A DNA stretch of 55,287 nt, taken from assembly GCA_959604825.1 (NCBI GenBank), contig CAUHCN010000015.1:1-55287 (forward strand), written 5' to 3'. The DNA comes from an uncultured Collinsella sp. GTDB taxonomy: Bacteria; Actinomycetota; Coriobacteriia; Coriobacteriales; Coriobacteriaceae. Positions 43,737 to 51,627 of this stretch are shown here, in pieces; the first letter of the stretch is position 1; every line of letters starts with the position of its first letter. A model generated the notes under the pieces. That model ran no database searches, was not told the DNA's origin, and was given only the letters and a program-made list of their open reading frames with translations. The position numbers were made by a program, and so were the translations under genes.

Positions 43737-45254
43737 TTAGTTGGTAGCCATCTTTTTTGCAGCCTGCTCTACGTAGTTGGCCATGTCGGCTACGTCGCAG
43801 ACGTCTTCGAAGCGGACGGGTTTGGATTCGAGTTCGGCGAGCTGGGTCGGGGCGACCGTGTTGGTGGCCTGCTCGAGCACACGCATGGCTTCAAAGTCGT
43901 CCTCGGGAACGTCGAGCCCCAGGGCGTCGCAGCAGGCGCGCGGGAACTTGTAGGGGCTGGCGGTCGAAAGCAACACGCGGGCCTTGGCGCCCTCGGCGGG
44001 AGCGACCTGCTCAAAGACGTGATAGCCGCAAGCGGTGTGCGGGTCGATCACGTAGTCGTTCGTGTCCCAGCAGCTCTTGATGGCGGCGCGAACCTCGTCC
44101 TCGCTGGCCCAGCCGCAGCCAAACACGCTCTGGATCTTGGCCAGCAGGTCGGCGGGAACTTCGTAGTGACCAGTCTGGGCAAGCTGCTCCATAAGGCCGG
44201 CAACGAGCTCGCAGTCGCCGTCGGACAGGAAGTAGAGCATGCGCTCCAGATTGGAGCTGATGAGGATGTCCATCGACGGCGAGATGGTCGTGAAGAACGG
44301 GCGTTTACGGTCGTAAACGCCGGTGGTAAGGAAGTCGGCCAGCACGTTGTTCTTGTCGCTCGCGACGATGAGCTTGGCGACGGGCAGACCCATGCGCTTG
44401 GCATAGTAGCCGGCGAGGATATCGCCAAAGTTGCCGGTGGGCACGCAGAACTCCACGGCGTCGCTAGCCTCGATAGCGCCGGCGCGCAGCAGCTGCGCAT
44501 AGGCGGCAAAGTAGTAGACGACCTGCGGCACCAGGCGGCCGACGTTGATGGAGTTGGCGCTCGAAAGCACCGTGCCGGCGGCCTCCAGGCGCTCGGCAAG
44601 CTCCTTATCGGCAAAGATGCGCTTGACGGCGCTCTGGGCGTCGTCAAAGTTGCCGCGGATGCCGCAGACGGCGACGTTGTCGCCCTCCTGTGTGGACATC
44701 TGCAGATTCTGCACACGGCTGACTTTGCCCTCGGGATAAAAGACGGTGATGCCCGTGCCCGGGGCGTCGGCGAAGCCGGCGAGTGCGGCCTTGCCCGTGT
44801 CGCCCGACGTGGCGGTGACGATCATGATGCGCTCGGTGCCGCCGTCTTTGGCGGAGGTGCGGGCCATCAGGCGGGGGAGCATCTGCAGGGCGACGTCCTT
44901 AAAGGCGCTCGTGGGGCCGCCAAAGAGCTCCATCACATAGGTCTGAGGGGCGTCGGCGCCCGGTGCGGCATCGAGTTTGACGAGCGGCGTGACCTCTTCG
45001 CTCACGAACGTGCCGCGGTATGCCTCATTCACACAGGCCGAAATTTCTTCGGCCGTGTAATCATTCAGTAACATTCCCAACACATCTTGAGCGATTTCAA
45101 AGTACGATTTATCTGCAAGCGAGCTGATATCGACCTGCTGGGTGCCGAGCTCGTCCGAGACAAACAAACCCCCGTCGGGAGCGATGCCAGTACGGATTGC
45201 CACCTTACTTGAGCACGATAAAGTGCGTCCTCGTGTACTATGATAAGTTCCCAT
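43737..45254 (-). CDS. thrC: Threonine synthase
   Basis: PLP enzyme converting O-phosphohomoserine to threonine. 505 aa, the long form, with an N-terminal YHSTRG, the PLP lysine in GPTSAFKDVALQ, TATSGDTGKAAL for phosphate binding, SSANSINVGRLVPQ and VPTGNFGDILAGYYA. GAGGAG precedes the ATG. Divergent from lysC across 104 bases, so these aspartate-family genes may share a control region. Confidence 0.95.
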   Translation of the reverse strand: MGTYHSTRGRTLSCSSKVAIRTGIAPDGGLFVSDELGTQQVDISSLADKSYFEIAQDVLGMLLNDYTAEEISACVNEAYRGTFVSEEVTPLVKLDAAPGADAPQTYVMELFGGPTSAFKDVALQMLPRLMARTSAKDGGTERIMIVTATSGDTGKAALAGFADAPGTGITVFYPEGKVSRVQNLQMSTQEGDNVAVCGIRGNFDDAQSAVKRIFADKELAERLEAAGTVLSSANSINVGRLVPQVVYYFAAYAQLLRAGAIEASDAVEFCVPTGNFGDILAGYYAKRMGLPVAKLIVASDKNNVLADFLTTGVYDRKRPFFTTISPSMDILISSNLERMLYFLSDGDCELVAGLMEQLAQTGHYEVPADLLAKIQSVFGCGWASEDEVRAAIKSCWDTNDYVIDPHTACGYHVFEQVAPAEGAKARVLLSTASPYKFPRACCDALGLDVPEDDFEAMRVLEQATNTVAPTQLAELESKPVRFEDVCDVADMANYVEQAAKKMATN

Positions 45255-45358
45255 ATAACACTGCTCCTCGGATGCCTTGGTCCCAATCGGTGAAACTATG
45301 GTATCAGAGCGTGCAAAATAGGTTCGCAGAGGCTTTTTAGAAAGGTAACCTCCAGCCC

Positions 45359-46747
45359 ATGATTAAGATTGCCAAGTTTGGCGGCTCGTCGGTCGCCGAC
45401 GCCGAACACTTTAAGAAGATCAAGGCCATCGTCGATGCCGATCCGGCCCGCCGTTTTGTGGTGGTTTCTGCCTGCGGTCGCCGTTTTAAGGGCGACACCA
45501 AGGTGACCGACCTGCTCTACCTGGTTAACGCGCACGTTAAGTATCACGTGTCGTGCGAGGAACTGCTCGAGGACATTGGCCAGCGCTACTTTGATATCGC
45601 TGACGAGTTGGAGCTCACCTATCCCATCCGCGAAGAGTTTGCGGCCTTTGCCGAGCGTGCTCGCTCCGGTGGCTACTCCACTGAGGAGCTCGTAAGCCGC
45701 GGCGAGTACTTCACCGCTCGCCTGATGGCCGAGTACCTGGGCCTACCGTTCCTGGACGCCGCGACAGTTGTGGCGTTCCATCACGACGGTACGCTCAGCA
45801 TGAACCGCACCTCCGAGCTGGTGCAGGAGTACGGTCAGCAGGGCGGCTTTGTTATGCCCGGTTTCTATGGCGCGACGCGTGAGGGCCAGATCAAACTGCT
45901 CGATCGTGGCGGCGGCGATATTTCCGGCTCGATTCTGGCCAAGTGCCTGGGCGCCGATCTGTACGAGAACTGGACCGACGTTTCGGGCTTCTATTCTGCC
46001 GATCCGCGCATTGTGCCCGAGGCTCAGCCCATCGCCCGCGTTACCTACGAGGAGCTGCGAGAGCTTTCGTACATGGGCGCAAGTGTCCTGCACGAGGAGG
46101 CCGTGTTCCCTGTGCGTGAGGCGGGTATTCCGCTGGTCATCAAGAACACCAACGCGCCGCAGGACCCCGGCACCATCATTAGCGAGACGGCTGACGAGGG
46201 CGAGGCAGAGCCCATCATTACCGGTGTGACCGGCAAGCGCGGTTTTGTCGCCATCAACGTGGCCCGCGACCGCACCAAGCCCCGCGTTGGCTTTATGCGC
46301 CGCGCGCTTTCGGTCTTCGAGCGCTATGACGTTTCCGTCGAGCACATGCCCACCGGTGTCGACCGCTTTGGCGCCGTGGTGCAGGAGCAGGATGTGCACG
46401 ATTCGCTGTACTCGCTTGTGGGCGACATCCAGCAGGAGGTCGAGCCGCTCGAGATCGAGGTCGTTGAGGGTCTGGCACTTATTGCTACCGTCGGTCGTAA
46501 CCTGCGCGGTCGTGCAGGTATCTCGGGCCATCTGTTTGGCATGCTCGGCCAGGCCGGCGTGAGCGTGCGCATGATTTCGCAGAGCTGTGACGAGATCAAT
46601 ATCATTATCGGTGTCGAGGAGAAGGACTTCGACCTGGCGATTCGGACCATTTACCGCGCCTTCTCCGACGAGAACGGCATCGTGAAGGTCTCCGACCTGG
46701 AGCCCGCCGAGCCGCTCGAGCCTGCCCTGGCCGCACTCCACAAGTAG
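45359..46747 (+). CDS. lysC: Aspartate kinase
   Basis: First step of the aspartate family (lysine, threonine, methionine). 462 aa: kinase domain with KFGGSSVAD at the start, SRGEYFTARLMAEYL, GRGG-type DRGGGDISGSILA and SADPRIVPEAQPI. Two ACT domains follow (about 315-450), which usually bind lysine or threonine for feedback inhibition. Monofunctional: no homoserine dehydrogenase is fused. AGAAAGGTAACC precedes the ATG. Followed by asd after a terminator. Confidence 0.95.
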   Translation: MIKIAKFGGSSVADAEHFKKIKAIVDADPARRFVVVSACGRRFKGDTKVTDLLYLVNAHVKYHVSCEELLEDIGQRYFDIADELELTYPIREEFAAFAERARSGGYSTEELVSRGEYFTARLMAEYLGLPFLDAATVVAFHHDGTLSMNRTSELVQEYGQQGGFVMPGFYGATREGQIKLLDRGGGDISGSILAKCLGADLYENWTDVSGFYSADPRIVPEAQPIARVTYEELRELSYMGASVLHEEAVFPVREAGIPLVIKNTNAPQDPGTIISETADEGEAEPIITGVTGKRGFVAINVARDRTKPRVGFMRRALSVFERYDVSVEHMPTGVDRFGAVVQEQDVHDSLYSLVGDIQQEVEPLEIEVVEGLALIATVGRNLRGRAGISGHLFGMLGQAGVSVRMISQSCDEINIIIGVEEKDFDLAIRTIYRAFSDENGIVKVSDLEPAEPLEPALAALHK

Positions 46748-46754
46748 TTTCCGT

Positions 46755-46800
46755 CCCGGTAGATTTTTAGGATGTCCCAAAAATCTACTGCCGGGCGTTT
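46755..46800 (+). terminator. Terminator of lysC (GTAGATTTT family, copy 2)
   Basis: CCCGGTAGATTTTT pairs with AAAAATCTActgCCGGG around AGGATGTCCC, followed by CGTTTCGTTT. It resembles the dyad at 30418-30459. Confidence 0.8.
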
Positions 46801-46920
46801 CGTTTCGGTTTCGTTTCGACGGGGCGGGTTTTGTATCCGCCCCGTTCTTGTATAAACTGGGCAAGAATATCCGGCCTGCTTGGCGTGCGGGCGATAGCCA
46901 CAACCTTTAAAGGGGGAAGC

Positions 46921-47946
46921 ATGAAACAGTACACGGTTGCTATTTTGGGCGCGACGGGAGCCGTGGGCACCCAGATGCTCGAGTGCCTCAACGAGCAGGA
47001 GTTCCCGGTTGGCAAGCTCAAGCTGCTGGCGAGCGCGCGTTCTGCGGGCAAGACCGTCGAGTTCCGCGGCGAGCAGATCGTGATCGAAGAGGCTTGTCCC
47101 GAGGCCTTTGAGGGCTGTGACATTGTGCTTGGAGCCGCCGGCGACGACATCGCGAAGGAGCTACTGCCCGAGGCCGTCAAGCGCGGCGCCGTCGTGGTCG
47201 ACAACAGCCACGCCTTCCGCATGGATCCTGAGGTGCCGCTGGTCGTGCCCGAGATCAATGCCGACGACATCAAGTGGCATCACGGCCTTATCGCCAATCC
47301 CAACTGCGCGACCATCATCGGCCTGGTTCCCACCTGGCCGCTGCATCAGCTCGCCGGCGTGAAGCGCATGATCGTCTCCACGTATCAGGCGGCTTCGGGT
47401 GCCGGCGCTCCCGGTATGGCCGAGCTCGAGGCTCAGCTGGCCGCCCTGGGCCGCGGCGAGGAGATTCCCGAGCCGCGCGCATTTGCCGCCCAGCTGGCGA
47501 GCAACCTGATTCCGCAGATTGGCGGCGTCAAGGAGGAGGGCTTTACCTCCGAGGAGATGAAGCTGCAAAACGAGGGCCGCAAGATCATGCACCTGCCCGA
47601 GCTGCGCGTGAACTGCACCTGCGTGCGCGTGCCCGTGCTGCGCTCGCACTCCGAGAGCATTACGCTTGAGTTTGAGCGCGACATTACGGTTGACGAGGCC
47701 CGTGCTGCGCTGGCTGCCGCTCCGGGCGTGAAGCTGGTTGACGACATGAGCGCCGAGGATGCGCACGATCGCTTCCCCATGCCGATGGATACGTCCGACC
47801 AGGATTTGATTTGGGTCGGTCGCGTGCGCCGCGACATCTCGAACCCCGAGGCCGCGCGTGGCATCACCTTCTGGTGCTGCGGCGACCAAATCCGTAAGGG
47901 CGCGGCAACCAACGCCGTCCAGATCGCCAAGCTGCTCTGCGAGTAG
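46921..47946 (+). CDS. asd: Aspartate-semialdehyde dehydrogenase
   Basis: Reduces aspartyl phosphate made by LysC. 341 aa with the NADP motif ILGATGAVGTQML, DNSHAFRMDPEVPLVVPE, the catalytic Cys in NPNCATI, AASGAGAPGM and VRVPVLRSHSES. AGGGGGAAG lies just before the ATG at 46921; the frame is open from 46831. Together with lysC, thrB and thrC it covers the route to threonine except homoserine dehydrogenase. Confidence 0.95.
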   Translation: MKQYTVAILGATGAVGTQMLECLNEQEFPVGKLKLLASARSAGKTVEFRGEQIVIEEACPEAFEGCDIVLGAAGDDIAKELLPEAVKRGAVVVDNSHAFRMDPEVPLVVPEINADDIKWHHGLIANPNCATIIGLVPTWPLHQLAGVKRMIVSTYQAASGAGAPGMAELEAQLAALGRGEEIPEPRAFAAQLASNLIPQIGGVKEEGFTSEEMKLQNEGRKIMHLPELRVNCTCVRVPVLRSHSESITLEFERDITVDEARAALAAAPGVKLVDDMSAEDAHDRFPMPMDTSDQDLIWVGRVRRDISNPEAARGITFWCCGDQIRKGAATNAVQIAKLLCE

Positions 47947-47958
47947 GTTGACCTGTCC

Positions 47959-48087
47959 GGCGGGGCCGGGCTTAGTTTTCAGAACGTCCTCGACCATGTG
48001 TGGCGCCTTGTCCTGCTCCTTCGGAGCCGCGGACAAGGCGCCACACTGGTCTGCGGAGTGTTCTGAAAACTAAGCCCGGCCCCCGCC
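47959..48087 (+). repeat. Long nested palindrome, GTCCTCG/CTGCGGA family, copy 4 (3' UTR of asd)
   Basis: Starts 12 bases after the asd stop. The outer arms of 27-28 bases (47959-47985, 48060-48087) pair with one bulge. Inside: GTCCTCGACCATG, a long hairpin (TGTGGCGCCTTGTCC and complement), then CTGCGGA. Same orientation as asd. Confidence 0.85.
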
Positions 48088-48244
48088 TGCGGTGACGCTG
48101 CTGCGAGCGGTCTGCGATGGGGCCGTTGTTGGTTGGGGCCGCTGGGCTGATGTGGGGGCGCGTGGCCGTTGCGGGCCCTGGTCCCGGCGGCGGCCTCGGC
48201 GCTTCGCGCTTGCTGCTTTAGGTGACTTTGGGGTTGGTGCGAAT

Positions 48245-48426
48245 CGAAGGTGAATGGTTTCCCGCGAAGTGAACGACCTATTTTGGGCCCTTGAAGCATT
48301 GGCATATTTTGGCCGCCATTTCCTGCGGTTTTATCGCATGAATCCTGCTGTTTTGCAATCAAAAAATGCGGATGCTTCGGCGCCCTAGTTTTACTCGTTC
48401 ACTTCTCGGAAAACCATTCACCTTCG
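48245..48426. mobile_element. Second MITE-like element, 32-bp inverted ends
   Basis: Ends CGAAGGTGAATGGTTT... (48245-48276) and complement (48395-48426) match at 29 of 32 positions or so. A second inner pair GAAGCAT/ATGCTTC exists. The core of about 118 bases is non-coding. The flanks (48088-48244 and 48427-48583) hold no gene. Sequence unrelated to the element at 25314. Confidence 0.6.
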
Positions 48427-48583
48427 TTTTTGCCGGACATCGTTTTGGGCGTTGCGACTCGGTATCAGCCGATATTGAGAGGGAGAACGCCCCCCCTGGA
48501 CAATCGAGTCTGTCCGAATGTATCTGCGGGGTTGTCTGCACAATTCGCGGTATTATGGTGCGGAGTTTTGAAAGGAGCCGTTG

Positions 48584-49162
48584 GTGGTCACGACGACGTT
48601 TGCTTCGCCTTTGGGCGAAATCCTGCTTGCCGCTGATGGCCGCGGTTTGACGGGGCTTTGGTTTGAGGGGCAGGAGCACTTTGGCTCTACGCTGCTCAAA
48701 GAAGATGCGGAGTACGTCGTAGGTGCCGATGCGGTTTCTGGTACCGGTGGGATGTCTTCGGTGAGTCCGGCAAATGGCGCGGCTTCTTCGGTGCTTGAGC
48801 GTTCTTGGGCTTGGCTGAATGCTTATTTTGCGGGGCAGGAGCCTCGGTTTACGCCGCCGTTGCATATGATTGGTACGGCGTTTCAGCGCGAGGTTTGGTT
48901 TGAGCTGCTTTCAATTCCGCGTGGCGAGGTCGCTACGTATGGCGAGATCGCCCAGCGTGTTGCGGCTCGACATCGTGTGCCGGGAAATGAAGCGCCCGTT
49001 GTATCTCCTCGCGCGGTGGGGGCTGCGGTTGCGCGTAATCCCATTTCGATTATCGTGCCGTGCCATCGCGTGGTCGCGGCCGACGGATCGCTCAACGGAT
49101 ACGCCGGTGGACTGGATCGCAAAGAATGGCTGCTGTGCCTCGAGGGCGCGTACGAGGAGTAA
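48584..49162 (+). CDS. ogt: Methylated-DNA--protein-cysteine methyltransferase
   Basis: Suicide DNA repair protein that takes methyl groups from O6-methylguanine. 192 aa; the C-terminal domain carries TAFQREVWFELLSIPRGEVA, VGAAVARNPISIIVPCHRVV with the acceptor Cys in PCHR, and NGYAGGLDRKEWLL. The N-terminal domain has a low-complexity Gly/Ser insertion (about 48-68). The GTG at 48584 is six bases after GGAG; a TTG three bases earlier is too close to it. Confidence 0.92.
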   Translation: MVTTTFASPLGEILLAADGRGLTGLWFEGQEHFGSTLLKEDAEYVVGADAVSGTGGMSSVSPANGAASSVLERSWAWLNAYFAGQEPRFTPPLHMIGTAFQREVWFELLSIPRGEVATYGEIAQRVAARHRVPGNEAPVVSPRAVGAAVARNPISIIVPCHRVVAADGSLNGYAGGLDRKEWLLCLEGAYEE

Positions 49163-49201
49163 CGCTCGAGCACTTTGCATAGCCAAGATGCCGTGAAAGA
49201 A

Positions 49202-49342
49202 CGGGACACGCTTTCCGAATGGAGGCTCAGACGGAAACCACGTCCCGGAATTCTGTTTTAAAGCGGGATGCGCTTTCCGAATGGCGTCCCGAGCGGAAAC
49301 CGTGCCCCGGAATACAGCCTCAGAGTGGGACGCCGTTTCCGG
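49202..49342. repeat. Tandem degenerate hairpin repeats between ogt and the CLC gene
   Basis: Two units of about 50 bases (49202-49252, 49264-49313) and a half unit (49325-49342). Each unit has CGGGAc.CGCTTTCCG on the left and CGGAAAcC.CGtCCCGG on the right, so each can fold. They lie between convergent genes and may serve as terminators. Confidence 0.65.
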
Positions 49343-49368
49343 TTGAGACCACCTGCCTGGACATCGAT

Positions 49369-50604
49369 CTACGCCCGCTCCTGCAGGGCGTAGATGGACT
49401 TATCCATGTTGAATAGGTAAGCCACAACGCAGACGATGAAGAACGCCGGCAGATTACCGAAACCAAAGACCTCGCAGCCAATGAGGATCGGCGCGAGCAG
49501 CGTGTTGGTGGCGCTGCCAAAGACGGCTGCGTAGCCCAGCGCGGCGCAAAACCCGATGGGCATGCCGAGAATCCCGGCGAGTACGACACCCAGGCTGGCT
49601 CCGATGGAGAACAGCGGCGTCACCTCACCACCTTGATATCCTGCGGCAAGCGTGGTGATGGTGAGTGCGAATTTGAGCGCCCAGTCCCAAGGCATAATGG
49701 CGACCTTGCCGTCACCGTTGAGCGCCGCCGATATCAGGTTGGTGCCAAGTCCGCAGTACCGTCCCTGCCACAGCGCGAACAGGATCGCCGATAGCGCGAT
49801 GCCCATAACAGCGATGCGCACATAGGGGTTGGGGAGCAGTCGCGCTGCAAGAGTCTTGGCATGCGCAAGGCACCAGGCAAAGGCGCCGCCTACCATGCCA
49901 AACGCGATGCCCAACACCGCAAGCCGTCCAAGACCGGGGAGGTCGAGCGCATACGAGGCGGTAACGGCGACCTCGAACTTCTCGAGCCCCAGGGCGCCGG
50001 AGGTCATGCTTGCGGCGAGCGCGGCCGTAAGTGCGGGAAACAGCGCGCGGTATTCCATGCGTCCGGCGACAAGCACTTCGATAGCAAAGACCGTGGCGGC
50101 GAGCGGCGTTCGAAAGAGCCCGGCAAAGCCGGCAGCCATGCCGATAAGCAAAAACGTGTTGCCGGGGTCTCGGAAAGGTAGGCGTCGGCCGATCCAATGT
50201 GAGACGGTTGCACCGATCTGCACGGCCACGCCCTCGCGTCCCGCGCTGCCGCCAAAGAGGTGCGTTCCCCACGTGCTCAGCATAATGAGCGGCACCAAGC
50301 GCGGGGAGATGGCGTTCTCGCGCCCGTGGCCTACGTCGAATACTAAGCTCATGCCACGTTCGGTGCCTTTGCCCCAGGTGCGGTAGGCAAATACGATGGC
50401 CAAGCCCATGAGGGCGAGGAAGGGAAGGAGCAGGGTGATGTGCTCGTCGCGGAAGGCACCGATCGCCAGGAGCACGCGACCAAAGAGGGCACAAATGGCG
50501 CCGACGATGATGCCAATAGGGATTCCGACGGCACCCATGAGCACGAGGCCGCTATAGGTGTTGACCAGGCGTTTGATTCTGCTCGATGTGCTGTTTTCCG
50601 ACAC
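49369..50604 (-). CDS. CLC-family fluoride/proton antiporter (CLC-F type)
   Basis: 411-aa CLC membrane protein with about 10-12 helices. The filter motif reads GREGV (122-126) instead of the chloride-type GREGP. The usual GSGIP region is replaced by GKGTERGM, so no serine is present at the central anion site. Both changes fit the fluoride-exporting CLC-F branch, as I recall the family. The late GYQGGEVTPLFSIGA block is intact. GTG start with GGAGGAGAA just upstream. A riboswitch-like leader with a terminator precedes it (50617-50745). Confidence 0.75.
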   Translation of the reverse strand: MSENSTSSRIKRLVNTYSGLVLMGAVGIPIGIIVGAICALFGRVLLAIGAFRDEHITLLLPFLALMGLAIVFAYRTWGKGTERGMSLVFDVGHGRENAISPRLVPLIMLSTWGTHLFGGSAGREGVAVQIGATVSHWIGRRLPFRDPGNTFLLIGMAAGFAGLFRTPLAATVFAIEVLVAGRMEYRALFPALTAALAASMTSGALGLEKFEVAVTASYALDLPGLGRLAVLGIAFGMVGGAFAWCLAHAKTLAARLLPNPYVRIAVMGIALSAILFALWQGRYCGLGTNLISAALNGDGKVAIMPWDWALKFALTITTLAAGYQGGEVTPLFSIGASLGVVLAGILGMPIGFCAALGYAAVFGSATNTLLAPILIGCEVFGFGNLPAFFIVCVVAYLFNMDKSIYALQERA

Positions 50605-50616
50605 TTCTCCTCCAAA

Positions 50617-50745
50617 ACAAAAAAGACTCCTGCCGCGGCGTGATGCCCAAAGGACATCACGTAACAGCAGAAGTCATCAGCAACAAGGCGGTTTAGGGCG
50701 ACGCGATAGTTTGGCTGGCGCGCCCAACGGAGACATTCATTCCGC
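50617..50745 (-). promoter_or_regulatory. Candidate fluoride riboswitch (diverged) with terminator platform
   Basis: Read on the minus strand: GGAAUGAAUGUCUCC, then UAAACCGCC...GCUGAUGACUUCUGC, resembling the 5' and 3' conserved parts of the crcB motif. The GACUUCUGCUG segment is re-used as the left arm of a strong terminator (50625-50675) ending in TTTTTT, 13 bases before the CLC-F gene's GTG. The mutually exclusive pairing is typical of a riboswitch. The middle part is longer than the consensus and the P1 pairing is imperfect. Confidence 0.5.
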
Positions 50746-50834
50746 AGCGGCATCATAGCGGCGGGCGTGGTTTGGGTCAAATGGTTGTGCTGGACGTCCC
50801 CAGCGCCCGCCTTCGCTCCCCGTTTCCCCATATA

Positions 50835-50873
50835 AAACCTGCCAAAATGAGCCTGCCCCTTTTTGGTCGGTGC
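50835..50873 (-). repeat. Stray copy of the CCTGCCAAAA terminator repeat
   Basis: AACCTGCCAAAA and TTTTGGTCGGT with AGCCTGCCCC between: a degraded version of the element at 14609 and 54392. Here it lies between two divergent genes where no transcript should end. Confidence 0.6.
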
Positions 50874-50920
50874 GAAATGGGTAATACTAAAGAGTTATCC
50901 GACCAGATAGGAACTAATCG

Positions 50921-51622
<702 letters not shown>

Positions 51623-51627
51623 CGCCC

